A stretch of 31,579 nucleotides of DNA from Promethearchaeota archaeon (GTDB taxonomy: Archaea; Asgardarchaeota; Lokiarchaeia; Sigynarchaeales; SOKP01), in NCBI GenBank assembly GCA_016839905.1, contig JAEOTJ010000464.1, forward strand, positions 1 to 31,579, given 5' to 3'. Position 1 is the stretch's first letter, and each line of letters begins with the position of its first letter. The position numbers and the translations under genes were made by a program. This document shows, one piece after another, positions 1-8,474 of this stretch. Below the pieces are notes generated by a model, which made no database searches, was not told where the DNA came from, and saw only the letters and a list, made by a program, of their open reading frames with translations.

Positions 1-48
1 GAGAATAATGATTTAAGAAAATCAACTGAATTAAAGCAAAAGTTCTAG
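1..48 (+). CDS. possible 3' end of a truncated gene
   Basis: Frame 1 is open from the window edge for 15 codons and ends at a TAG at 46-48; the other two forward frames hit stops within the first 15 bases. The encoded tail is charged (Glu, Asn, Lys rich), as in the C-termini of other proteins here. It is too short to identify and could be chance. Confidence 0.25.
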   Translation, partial: ENNDLRKSTELKQKF

Positions 49-126
49 TTAAATGGGGTATCTTATAAACAAAGATTTAAAATAAATGCATAATGATATT
101 ATCTAACTTTCGAAGTTGAGTTTAAA

Positions 127-1542
127 TTAACAATATAAAGAGTTTTTTAAAATAAAATAATTAAATATTTTTTTTTCAATTTTTCTAACATTTCTTATTA
201 AGAATTTATTATATATTATTTCTAGTTCATCCGGATTAAACGTATAATATTTAAATACTAATTTATTTGAAACATAATTCTTGATATTGAATAATGATTC
301 CAAAACTGGTAAAAATATTTTAAATAATGATTGATCTTTTGATGTGAATTTAAAATTTTTATTTGTTTTTCTAATGTAAAGAAATGAATGATAAAACAAT
401 AAAAATAAATGGTAATAGCAAATATATTTAATAACAAAATAAAAATGCTCAATAGATGGACAAGGGATAAAAATCTCAATGTCCTGACCAATTACTACCT
501 CATCATTAATATTTATCTCATTAAATTCTTGAAATCCTAAATTTTTTAATTTTAATATTAAATCTTGCTCCTTCTTGTCAAAGAAAATACCGTATTTTAA
601 TCTTATCCATGACTCAAAGGTTCTTCCATAGAATCTAAGAGATTTAAATTCTAGGTTCAAGATTCTAATAGGTATTTTAAAGTATTCAAAAAAAGTTTCC
701 CATTTATATGGACTAGCTCTATAAATCTCAACCCATTCTGATGAAATATAAATTTCACAGTAATAGGCGAATTTTATAATAAGATCACTTAATTTACTTT
801 TATTATCATTAAATGAATTATTCTGTTTTTGAAATTGAATAATTTCTTTATGAATTGATTCTATTAAGGTGATATAAAAACACATATAATTATTTCGATA
901 ACTACGTATTATTTCTATATCCGATTTTTGTTCTTCTAATTTTATTTTAAATTGATTATTACCTTTTATAAATCTTGGAGGAACCAAAAAATCAAGGAAA
1001 CTTGGATTAAAATCTTCTTTAAATGCTTCATAGATTATTAAAGATTTACTTTTTTGAGGATAGAATATGATAATCTCATACTTAACTCTTGGAAGATTAT
1101 TAATAACAACTTTTAAATTATCTATTGAAACATCAACAAGCTTTTTATCATTAAAATCTAACGTTCTTGAATCAAAATAGTATTTTCCTTTCCTATTCTT
1201 GCTTAAAAACTCGTTTTTTAAGTTATAAAATTTTCTAATGAAATAATTCCCATTCTCTAAATATTTTAAATCCTTTAATTCTGTTTCCTCCCATTTAATA
1301 TCATAAAGATTAGGGACGATGATATCAATAATTCTTTCTTTCATCATTAAAATTAAGCAAGATATTAACTCTGCTTTTTTAACTTTAAATTTTGAGTTTC
1401 GCTTGCTAAATCTTCTTATAAGTTTATGCAAAAGCGCAGCTTGAATCTTCCCTTTACTTTTTAAATAATTTATTATTTCATCTTTTAATTTAAGATGACT
1501 AGGTTCCTTTACAGATATCATTAAAACCATTAATAAATCCAA
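127..1542 (-). CDS. unknown 471-residue protein with helical N-terminus
   Basis: I do not recognise this protein. Residues about 18-75 form short helices and basic loops that could be a winged helix-turn-helix, followed by about 390 residues rich in Lys, Phe, Tyr and Ile with no clear membrane segment or catalytic motif. A hydrophobic aromatic stretch lies near residues 375-395. Start choice is uncertain: an AT-rich TATA-like element (about 1546-1557) lies so close to the first ATG (1542) that a transcript would begin near 1525, so Met5 (1530) or Met8 (1521) may be the true start of a leaderless mRNA. It is divergent from the radical SAM gene at 1612 and the two share about 70 bases of promoter DNA. 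It may be lineage-specific. Confidence 0.75.
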   Translation of the reverse strand: MDLLMVLMISVKEPSHLKLKDEIINYLKSKGKIQAALLHKLIRRFSKRNSKFKVKKAELISCLILMMKERIIDIIVPNLYDIKWEETELKDLKYLENGNYFIRKFYNLKNEFLSKNRKGKYYFDSRTLDFNDKKLVDVSIDNLKVVINNLPRVKYEIIIFYPQKSKSLIIYEAFKEDFNPSFLDFLVPPRFIKGNNQFKIKLEEQKSDIEIIRSYRNNYMCFYITLIESIHKEIIQFQKQNNSFNDNKSKLSDLIIKFAYYCEIYISSEWVEIYRASPYKWETFFEYFKIPIRILNLEFKSLRFYGRTFESWIRLKYGIFFDKKEQDLILKLKNLGFQEFNEININDEVVIGQDIEIFIPCPSIEHFYFVIKYICYYHLFLLFYHSFLYIRKTNKNFKFTSKDQSLFKIFLPVLESLFNIKNYVSNKLVFKYYTFNPDELEIIYNKFLIRNVRKIEKKIFNYFILKNSLYC

Positions 1543-1611
1543 TTTAAATTATTTAAATACCGAAAATTCTATAGATTTTTAAAGTTCTTTTAAAAAGAAA
1601 TTTTGATTATA

Positions 1612-3153
1612 ATGATTAAAAATGTTTTATTTATACAATCTTTTGTTCTAGAAAAGGAGCATTTAACAGACGAAATATTAGTATGGCCGGTATATCTCGA
1701 AAATTTCTTAAAATCCAGAATTCAAAATCTTAATTTTGACATATTATATCTTCCCGTAGAACAAATTAGAGGAAGACTTAAGATTAAATCATTTAAAAAT
1801 TTATATGAATTTAATTCTCAAATGGATAAATTAATTTGTGATTTAAATTTTGAATTAGATAAAAATACCATAATATGTATCTCTGGTACGACTTCACATA
1901 ATTATTTATCAAGTAAATTAATCGCTGAATATTTTAAAAAAAATTATCCCCCTGCTATAACTCTTTTTGGTGGAGCACACGCTTCCGCTTGCCCCCAAGA
2001 CTTTGATTTTCCTAATTCTCCAATTGATTATATTGTCATTGGAGAAGGAGAACTGTCTCTCTATAACCTTGTAAAAAAAAATCCAAAAAAACAAGAAAAA
2101 CCAAGAATTCTTCAAAATAATCCTGTTCTGGAATTAGATAACTTACCTAACATAGATTTCACTCTTTTTAATAAATATATCTCTTACTTTAAACATTTAA
2201 GTATTAGTTTATCTCGAGGATGTCCATTTAGATGCAATTTCTGTATGGAAAAAGATTTATTTAAGACCAATAATAATGATAATCTTAAATTATGGAGGTC
2301 CTACTCCCCAACAAGAGCAATTCAAGAAGTTGAAAGAATGATAAATTATGGTTTAAAAAATAATATAGAAGCATATGGATTCTATGATCCAATCTTTGGT
2401 TTAAATAAAAATTGGCTCAATAAATTCTTAGATCTTTATAATTTCAATGAAATTGCTACTTCCTGGATCGAAACTCGATTAGATATTCTAAATGAAGAAT
2501 TGCTGAAAAAATTGTCACAAAAAAAATTCTATTCAATGTACGGTCTTGAAAGTTATTCTAAAAAAATGCTGTCAATAATGAATAAAACACAAAATCCTAC
2601 TGAGTACTTGAATAAGTTTGAAAAAGTTTATAATATCCATAAACAATTGGAAAGGCCATTTATGATAAATATTCTATTGAATCATCCTGGAGAAACGAAA
2701 ACCACATATTTTGAAACTTATAATCGATTAAATAGAATGATCTTGGAAGATAATTTTGATTCGAGGTTATTAAACATAAGATTTTATCATCATTTTCCAG
2801 GAACAAAACTTTATAAGAATTTTAGTTACTTTAATGAAAATTACGGTGCCATAGTATATTTTCCACAATGGTGGAAAGAAGAAAATTTATTAAAATATGG
2901 AGCTTACTGTGTTAGACCAAGCTCTAAGTTTTCTTTAAGAGAAAGCTTTGAATTGTTTGCCAATTTGTATAAAACTTTAATTAATTCAGATATTAAAACA
3001 CTAAAAAAAATGAAACCTATCGATCTATTTCAGAAAGCTTTAATTCTTAAAAACGAAATTCAAACCTTAGAAAAAAAAAAGACGGCTAATCTTGAATTTC
3101 TTAATGATAATAATATTGAAACTGGGCAAGTTTATCTTAAAAAAATAGCTTAA
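1612..3153 (+). CDS. B12-binding-domain radical SAM protein
   Basis: Two-domain enzyme of the cobalamin-binding radical SAM superfamily. Residues about 1-155 resemble the B12-binding Rossmann domain: a Gly-Gly-Ala-His segment at 120-124 and Ile-Gly-Glu-Gly-Glu near 144-147. The radical SAM core follows with the canonical Cys-X3-Cys-X2-Cys at Cys204, Cys208 and Cys211, preceded by Ser-Arg-Gly, which would bind the 4Fe-4S cluster and SAM. The family carries out methylations and other radical chemistry; the substrate cannot be read from sequence. An upstream in-frame TTG (1603) exists, but ATG 1612 fits better with TATA-like AT tracts at 1576-1597 and a short or absent leader. It stands alone, convergent with the membrane protein gene at 3175. 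Confidence 0.88.
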   Translation: MIKNVLFIQSFVLEKEHLTDEILVWPVYLENFLKSRIQNLNFDILYLPVEQIRGRLKIKSFKNLYEFNSQMDKLICDLNFELDKNTIICISGTTSHNYLSSKLIAEYFKKNYPPAITLFGGAHASACPQDFDFPNSPIDYIVIGEGELSLYNLVKKNPKKQEKPRILQNNPVLELDNLPNIDFTLFNKYISYFKHLSISLSRGCPFRCNFCMEKDLFKTNNNDNLKLWRSYSPTRAIQEVERMINYGLKNNIEAYGFYDPIFGLNKNWLNKFLDLYNFNEIATSWIETRLDILNEELLKKLSQKKFYSMYGLESYSKKMLSIMNKTQNPTEYLNKFEKVYNIHKQLERPFMINILLNHPGETKTTYFETYNRLNRMILEDNFDSRLLNIRFYHHFPGTKLYKNFSYFNENYGAIVYFPQWWKEENLLKYGAYCVRPSSKFSLRESFELFANLYKTLINSDIKTLKKMKPIDLFQKALILKNEIQTLEKKKTANLEFLNDNNIETGQVYLKKIA

Positions 3154-3174
3154 ATTAGAATTTTAAACAATATC

Positions 3175-3801
3175 TCATATCAAAAAAGTCAGGCATGTAG
3201 TAAAACCACATAAAATCCCCTCGAAAATTGATGCTATTAAATTTATATAAGATAATCGATGGTTTTTCGGACCTTTAATTAAAATATACAAGCTTAATAA
3301 CAAATGAATAAATGCTCCCAAAGAACCTAAGGCAACGACATAATAAATCGTCTTTTCATGTGGATATATAGCAGAATTAATATCTTGAATCCGTTTCATA
3401 GTTTTTGAATCAATAAATCCAGAAAAATTAATAAAATTATATATCAATCTATCAGGGAGCGGACCGAGAATAATAATCAAAAAATAAGTAATAAAGTTAA
3501 ATAATATTCCAAGAGCTAATATGATATAGAAAAATCCTACTACTAGACGTGGATCCTTTCGACCATCTTGAAATTCTCCAATATTTTTATCTGTACTCGC
3601 AAGTTTTATCTGGGGAGTCATGTAAATCCCCCTAAATTTCAATAATGTAATAATTCCTATAAATAATAGAATAATAACAAGAATATATTTCATATAGGCG
3701 AAGAATAATATAGAAAATTCATTAAAAAGAACGCACCAATCTTCTAAGCCTCCTAGTTCCGCTCTAATAACATCTCCTGGAGCATAATCTTGAAATTCCA
3801 T
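3175..3801 (-). CDS. membrane protein with about four helices, unknown
   Basis: A 208-residue protein with an N-terminal soluble stretch of about 28 residues containing acidic and Gly residues, then hydrophobic segments around residues 30-52, 88-112, 150-172 and 180-205, so an integral membrane protein. The loop around 60-82 is charged. I recognise no family. The ATG at 3801 follows an AT-rich TATA-like region (about 3806-3826) with almost no leader. It ends 20 bases from the convergent radical SAM gene. The function is unknown. Confidence 0.65.
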   Translation of the reverse strand: MEFQDYAPGDVIRAELGGLEDWCVLFNEFSILFFAYMKYILVIILLFIGIITLLKFRGIYMTPQIKLASTDKNIGEFQDGRKDPRLVVGFFYIILALGILFNFITYFLIIILGPLPDRLIYNFINFSGFIDSKTMKRIQDINSAIYPHEKTIYYVVALGSLGAFIHLLLSLYILIKGPKNHRLSYINLIASIFEGILCGFTTCLTFLI

Positions 3802-3901
3802 CTACAATTTATTTAAAAATAAATATTTAAAGTTAGCAAATATTTATCCCCGATAAATTATAAGATCATTTTAAACAATAGTTAATAAAAAAAAAATTAA
3901 T

Positions 3902-4333
3902 TTATGTGATTTTTTCACATTCCTCATTAATAACTTTCATAGTTGCATTAAAATCTGCCCACCAATCTTGTCCTTGCTGAGATACTAACATTGGATCAAT
4001 CTTACGGGAGTCTAAACACCGAATCTCTTCTTTTAATGCTTTTATTTTTTGTTTCCATATTTCTGAAAAAATACCTTGGAGATTTATTTTTACTTTTTTT
4101 ATCAATTCCTCATAAGATACGGAAACATCTTCCGTTTTCTGAAGTTTTTGAAGTTGATCAAATTTTATTTTTTCTTTTGCTCTATTTAAATCGCCACAAT
4201 TAATAGTAACGGTAAAAGGCTCGACTTTACCATATTTACAATTTTTCTGAATTTCACAAGAAGAACAATAACTCTCAAAACTAATAATATAATCTTCTAA
4301 ACCTACAATTGAATAGTTTAAAACTTTCGACAT
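3902..4333 (-). CDS. small Cys-containing protein, unknown
   Basis: A 143-residue soluble protein. The N-terminal third carries four cysteines in a Cys-X2-Cys-X6-Cys arrangement plus one more (residues about 23, 26, 33 and 46), which could bind zinc or an Fe-S cluster. The remainder is helical and charged, probably with coiled-coil character at residues 50-105, with a Trp-Trp pair near 125. It is not assignable to a family by eye. The start at 4333 has no competing upstream ATG. It is leftward, upstream of tRNA-Ile on the opposite strand, and could be cotranscribed with the membrane protein gene at 3175-3801 (100-base gap). Confidence 0.6.
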   Translation of the reverse strand: MSKVLNYSIVGLEDYIISFESYCSSCEIQKNCKYGKVEPFTVTINCGDLNRAKEKIKFDQLQKLQKTEDVSVSYEELIKKVKINLQGIFSEIWKQKIKALKEEIRCLDSRKIDPMLVSQQGQDWWADFNATMKVINEECEKIT

Positions 4334-4453
4334 TTAAATTCACTTTTTGTTTTATATTTAAAATTATTACTTTTTGAATAATTAAAACTTAGGTTTTAAA
4401 ACGTCAAAAAATTTTTTAACAAAACATTATTAGAATTATTCATTAAGCCTTGA

Positions 4454-4466
4454 TTAAATATTTATT
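4454..4466 (+). promoter_or_regulatory. TATA-like element of tRNA-Ile
   Basis: An AT-only tract is centred about 28 bases before the first base of the tRNA, the spacing expected for an archaeal TATA box. The surrounding DNA is also AT-rich, so the call rests mainly on position. Confidence 0.35.
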
Positions 4467-4487
4467 TTAATTAAAATAAAATCCTTA

Positions 4488-4561
4488 GCGGAGATGGCTT
4501 AGCCTGGTATAGCGCACGGCTGATAACCGTGAGGTCGGGGGTTCGAAGCCCCCTCCCCGCA
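4488..4561 (+). tRNA. tRNA-Ile (anticodon GAT)
   Basis: A 74-base cloverleaf. The anticodon stem is CACGG/CCGTG (4515-4519 with 4527-4531), loop CTGATAA, anticodon GAT at 4522-4524. The T arm is five G-C pairs (4537-4541 with 4549-4553) enclosing TTCGAAG. The D stem pairs at 10-25, 11-24 and 12-23. The acceptor stem is good except for an A-C mismatch at position 5:68 (4492 with 4556). The discriminator is A at 4561 and CCA is not encoded. There is no intron. It lies just upstream of the tRNA-modification operon beginning at 4627. Confidence 0.96.
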
Positions 4562-4590
4562 TTAATTCTGATCTTACAAAAATAGCATTA

Positions 4591-4598
4591 CTTTTTTA
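4591..4598 (+). terminator. T-run terminator after tRNA-Ile
   Basis: A run of six T follows the tRNA by 30 bases. Archaeal RNA polymerase terminates at such tracts, but T-runs are common here, so support is modest. Confidence 0.3.
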
Positions 4599-4626
4599 AT
4601 CAACTTGCTTTATTATTAAATTATAA

Positions 4627-5220
4627 ATGAAGATAATCGTGATTTCTGGTACTCCAGGCACCGGCAAAACATCAGTTTCAAAAAAAATCTCTGAAATCAT
4701 TGAAACCTCTCTAATTTCACTCAATGAATTAGCAATCTCTGAAAAATTCACGCTTAAGTATGATGAAAAAAGAAAAACTCATGTAATTGATATTGATAAA
4801 ATAATCCCCTATATCATAGAACAAATAAATAATCTGAAAAAAGAAAACGTTGAGTATTTAATTATCGAAGGTCACTTTGCAGATATTATTCCCGATGATC
4901 TTATAAATTTTGCAATCATATTAAGATGTGAGCCTGATGAGTTATATAATAGATTAAAAAATAGAGGCTATCAAATAGAAAAAATAAGAGAAAATATACA
5001 AGCAGAAATTCTAGGTAATTCTATTAATTATATGATTCAAAAACAAATTAAATCACCAATATATGAAATTGACACATCAAAACAAAATATTAATTCAATT
5101 GCAAGGATTATATTGGATATTATTATGAATAAAAAAGATGTTAAAGAATATAGAATTGGAAAAATTGATTGGTTAGAAAAATTATCTCAAAATAATAGGT
5201 TAAAAGAATTTTTCGATTAA
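4627..5220 (+). CDS. adenylate kinase of the Fap7/hCINAP (AK6) type
   Basis: A 197-residue P-loop nucleotide kinase. The Walker A motif Gly-X4-Gly-Lys-Thr spans residues 8-15 at the very N-terminus, and a hydrophobic Ile-Ile-Glu-Gly-His segment near 80-84 matches the second nucleotide-site region of the family. The archaeal and eukaryotic AK6 members phosphorylate AMP and, in yeast and archaeal homologues, bind ribosomal protein uS11 and assist final small-subunit maturation. The length is near the family norm of about 180. It heads a rightward run: the next gene starts 24 bases after its stop and all four genes concern tRNA or ribosome maturation. The ATG at 4627 places the P-loop at the expected distance. 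Confidence 0.88.
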   Translation: MKIIVISGTPGTGKTSVSKKISEIIETSLISLNELAISEKFTLKYDEKRKTHVIDIDKIIPYIIEQINNLKKENVEYLIIEGHFADIIPDDLINFAIILRCEPDELYNRLKNRGYQIEKIRENIQAEILGNSINYMIQKQIKSPIYEIDTSKQNINSIARIILDIIMNKKDVKEYRIGKIDWLEKLSQNNRLKEFFD

Positions 5221-5244
5221 ATTAATAAGAAAATATTGACAAAT

Positions 5245-6891
5245 ATGAAATACGAAATTTCAGATATAGATGCCCTTGGAAGAATAGGGACAATTGAAGT
5301 GAATAATAAACGTTTAATAACACCAAACCTTTTTCCAGTAATTCATCCCTATAAAAACCTTATACCAATCCGGGAGTTAAAAAGGTTTGGCGCACAATGC
5401 ATTTTCATTAATGCTTATATTTTATATCAGAATGAAGCGATAAGGAAGGAAGTATTAAAAAAAGGACTACATGATTATTTAAATTTTAATGGTATAATTG
5501 CAACAGATAGTGGCGCTTTTCAGCAGTATATGTATAACAACTCTAAAATAGAAATAAGGGCAGAAGAAATAGAGGGGTTTCAAGAAAAAATTAATTCAGA
5601 TTTTCCCGTTATTCTAGATATTCCCGTCCAATTAGATGATGACTATAAAACGGCTCAAGAAAAAGTAAGAATCACTTTAAAGCGAGCAAAAGAAAATATT
5701 GAACGCAGAACAAATGTAAATTGTAATTGGTTTGGACCAATCCATGGTGGTAAATATAATGATTTATTGAAGTTAAGTGCCAGAGAAATGAATAAACTAG
5801 ACTTTAGTGTTAATGCTATTGGTGGATTAGTTAAACCTTTCTTAGATTATAGATTTGATTTAACTATTGAAATCTTATTAACTGTGAAAGAGATTCTTAC
5901 TCCTAACAAACCAATTCATATGTTTGGATTAGGATTACCTCAGTTCTTTTCCTTAGCTGTAGCATGTGGATGTGATTTAATGGATTCGGCAGCATATATC
6001 TTATTCGCTAAAGAAAACCGATATTTCACTTTATCAACTGGGACGAAAAAACTTGAGGAATTAGAAGAATTTCCATGCCATTGTCCTATATGTAGCAAAT
6101 ATACGCCAAAAGAAATGAAAAGTTTTGAAGATAATTTAAGAATTGAATTACTAGCAAAGCATAATTTATATCTCTCTTTTTCTGAATTAAAGACAATTAG
6201 ACAATCAATAAGAGAGGGTAAATTATGGGAGCTTGTTGAACAACGCATAAGAATACACCCAAATTTAGTAAAAGCTTTTAAAATTATAAAAAAAAACCAA
6301 ATGCTTTTTGAATCATCTGAAAAAATATATAAAAAACACGGAAAGTTATTCATTTCATCAGAAAGCATTCACAGACCAATATTTTGGAGATATGAGAATC
6401 GAATCAAATCTAATTATAGAGTTCCAAAAGACGTGAAATATTTAGTTATCCTGCCGGAATTGGATATAAAGGGATATAATTCCCCAACCATTAAGTCTTG
6501 GCTAGAAATAATAGACTGCAATACAATATTACCTCGAAAATTAATACACATTGTATTTAATTCAATTCTTTTTGGGATTATCCCCCTCGAAATCATTGAT
6601 TTATTTCAATTCGAATCTGTAAAATCGTCTGGTAAAAATGATCTATTATTTAAAAATTCAATTAAAAAGTCAAAAATATTTTTAGAACAAAATTATAAAT
6701 ATTATAATAAATGTGGTGTGTTAATACCTGAAAGTTTTTTTAATCAATTCAACGAAATTGTTAAATTCAATCAAAATAATCCAATTTACGGTTTAAGAAA
6801 AACCCTAGAATCCAAATACAATCAGGATTTCTCAATATTTAACAATTTAGAAGATCTCCTGCAATTTTTTATAGAGAATAATAAAAAATGA
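5245..6891 (+). CDS. tgtA: archaeosine tRNA-guanine transglycosylase
   Basis: This enzyme replaces guanine-15 in the D-loop of tRNA with preQ0, the first step to archaeosine. With ATG 5245 as residue 1, the Asp-Ser-Gly-Ala-Phe-Gln motif holds the catalytic Asp88. The nucleophile Asp247 sits in Met-Asp-Ser-Ala-Ala-Tyr. The zinc ligands are Cys278, Cys280, Cys283 and His306. Residues about 345-548 form the archaeal C-terminal extension, but its last part does not look like the PUA domain that ends characterised archaeal enzymes, and the chain is shorter than the roughly 580 residues usual for them. An in-frame TTG at 5236 is less likely as the start. The stop overlaps the next ATG (ATGA at 6888-6891), so translation of the DUF371 gene is coupled. 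Confidence 0.95.
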   Translation: MKYEISDIDALGRIGTIEVNNKRLITPNLFPVIHPYKNLIPIRELKRFGAQCIFINAYILYQNEAIRKEVLKKGLHDYLNFNGIIATDSGAFQQYMYNNSKIEIRAEEIEGFQEKINSDFPVILDIPVQLDDDYKTAQEKVRITLKRAKENIERRTNVNCNWFGPIHGGKYNDLLKLSAREMNKLDFSVNAIGGLVKPFLDYRFDLTIEILLTVKEILTPNKPIHMFGLGLPQFFSLAVACGCDLMDSAAYILFAKENRYFTLSTGTKKLEELEEFPCHCPICSKYTPKEMKSFEDNLRIELLAKHNLYLSFSELKTIRQSIREGKLWELVEQRIRIHPNLVKAFKIIKKNQMLFESSEKIYKKHGKLFISSESIHRPIFWRYENRIKSNYRVPKDVKYLVILPELDIKGYNSPTIKSWLEIIDCNTILPRKLIHIVFNSILFGIIPLEIIDLFQFESVKSSGKNDLLFKNSIKKSKIFLEQNYKYYNKCGVLIPESFFNQFNEIVKFNQNNPIYGLRKTLESKYNQDFSIFNNLEDLLQFFIENNKK

Positions 6892-7310
6892 AAGTTTTAG
6901 AAAAAATATATGCATTTGGACACGAAAATATTCTCTGTACCCATAATAAAACTATAGAAATAACTAAAGATAATTATCTTACGGTTAAAGGAAATTGTAT
7001 TTTAGGAATTAATGCTTCAATGGCTTGTAAAGATTTAAATTCTAAATTAAAATCTCAAATAAGAAAAGGTAAAAAATTTAAAATATCTATTCGATCTGGA
7101 GAAATTTTTGATTTTTTTTTAGGATATGGAGATGATAAATTGACGTTATTGAGTGATAAAGATATGGTATTCCGTAAAAGTAATTTCATCTGTGATAGAA
7201 CGGTTTTAATTAACTGTAATAAATCCTCAAATGAACTTCATCGTGATTTAATTAAAGAAATAAAGAATTATGGAAAAAGAATTGTAATTACAATCGAAGT
7301 AATTAGTTAA
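6888..7310 (+). CDS. DUF371 family protein
   Basis: A 140-residue archaeal protein. The N-terminal pattern (Ala-X-Gly-His, Thr-His-Lys/Asn-Lys-Thr, Glu-Ile-Thr-Lys, then Leu-Thr-X-Lys-Gly-X-Cys-Ile) and the following Ala-Cys-X-Asp-Leu match my recollection of DUF371. The family has no settled function. It is predicted mostly beta-strand and soluble. The gene sits between tgtA, overlapping by four bases, and trm5, whose ATG follows after one base, so the three are translated together. This suggests a part in tRNA modification, perhaps supplying RNA binding to a TGT that seems to lack its PUA domain; that link is inference. Confidence 0.82.
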   Translation: MKVLEKIYAFGHENILCTHNKTIEITKDNYLTVKGNCILGINASMACKDLNSKLKSQIRKGKKFKISIRSGEIFDFFLGYGDDKLTLLSDKDMVFRKSNFICDRTVLINCNKSSNELHRDLIKEIKNYGKRIVITIEVIS

Positions 7311-7311
7311 A

Positions 7312-8454
7312 ATGAAGGATAATAAGGAAGATCCAAATTTTATAAGGATTGAGAAACTTCAAGGTCAAAAATTTCTTAAATTTATAAAGAAAGAATTTAA
7401 GCAAAAAATAATAATAGATCCAATGAAAAAAGTATTAACTGAAAATGAATACCTCCTTTTCCCATTAATGAATAATGCGCATTTAATAAATGAATTAGTA
7501 AATAATATTAAGGATGAAATAGATTTTGAGCTTATTTTTAAGGAAGCAATTTTAAATCCGAAATATAAATATAGGTCTCTACAAGAGGCATTGAATGGTT
7601 TAATTCCTGACAATTATTATGAATATGTTCCAAAATCTTTCGATATTATTGGAAATATAGCGATTCTTGAATTTGATAAAGAGATTTCCTTAGAAAAAAA
7701 TGATTTAATAGATTTTAAATTAAAAATTGCTAAAGTATTACTTGACCTAAATAAAAATTTAAATGCAGTATATGAGAAAGCAAGTGAAATTAAAGGAGAA
7801 TATAGGCTGAGAGATTTAATATTCCTATACGGTAAAAACAAGACCGAAACGATCCATAAAGAGAATAATTGTATATTTAAACTTGACATTAAACGAACTT
7901 TTTTTACTCCAAGACTAGTTTATGAACGAAAAAGAATTACTTCGAGTAATATAAAGAAAAATGAACTTATAGTTGATTTATTTGCAGGAGTTGGTCCATT
8001 TTCAATTCAAATTGCTAAACTTCATAATATTAAAATACACTCTTTTGATGTTAATATAGATGCCTATAATTACCTTAAAGAAAATATAAAATTGAATAAA
8101 TTAAAAGGAGAGATTATTCCATACAATATGGACATTAGAACCCTTCTGGATCCTAGAAATAATATCGGAAATTCTTTAGCGCATGCTGTTGATCGTGTTA
8201 TAATGAATTTACCTGAAAGGGCATTAAATTTTCTTGATATTGCCTGCTTTTTAATGAAAAAAGAAGGTGGTATTTTGCATTTTTATCAGTTTTATGATAA
8301 GTCTCATCCTCTTGAAAAGGCAGAAGATAATTTAAAAATAAAATTGAAAAAATTAAACTTGAAAATTGAAAGAATACTTGAAAAAAAAAGTGTAAAACCC
8401 TTTTCACCTAAATCTAATTTAATAGTATCAGATTTACTCATAAAATACTTATAA
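7312..8454 (+). CDS. trm5: tRNA (guanine37-N1)-methyltransferase, archaeal Trm5
   Basis: This SAM-dependent enzyme makes m1G37 next to the anticodon, which prevents +1 frameshifting. The D1 region occupies roughly residues 1-95. D2 begins with the diagnostic Pro-Lys-Ser-Phe-Asp-Ile-Ile-Gly at 107-114. Phe-X-Thr-Pro-Arg-Leu-X2-Glu-Arg (197-206) is the family signature before the Rossmann domain. The SAM-binding loop is Asp-Leu-Phe-Ala-Gly-Val-Gly-Pro-Phe (222-230), and Asn-Leu-Pro-Glu-Arg-Ala (299-304) is the catalytic-site motif. The length of 380 is within the range for archaeal Trm5. The ATG is one base after the DUF371 stop. The gene converges on the coiled-coil gene, with 20 bases between their stops. 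Confidence 0.94.
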   Translation: MKDNKEDPNFIRIEKLQGQKFLKFIKKEFKQKIIIDPMKKVLTENEYLLFPLMNNAHLINELVNNIKDEIDFELIFKEAILNPKYKYRSLQEALNGLIPDNYYEYVPKSFDIIGNIAILEFDKEISLEKNDLIDFKLKIAKVLLDLNKNLNAVYEKASEIKGEYRLRDLIFLYGKNKTETIHKENNCIFKLDIKRTFFTPRLVYERKRITSSNIKKNELIVDLFAGVGPFSIQIAKLHNIKIHSFDVNIDAYNYLKENIKLNKLKGEIIPYNMDIRTLLDPRNNIGNSLAHAVDRVIMNLPERALNFLDIACFLMKKEGGILHFYQFYDKSHPLEKAEDNLKIKLKKLNLKIERILEKKSVKPFSPKSNLIVSDLLIKYL

Positions 8455-8474
8455 TCTATAAGAATTGAAATAAG

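Noticed and set aside
1603..1611. TTG start for the first radical SAM gene
   Set aside because: ATG 1612 three codons later fits promoter spacing better.
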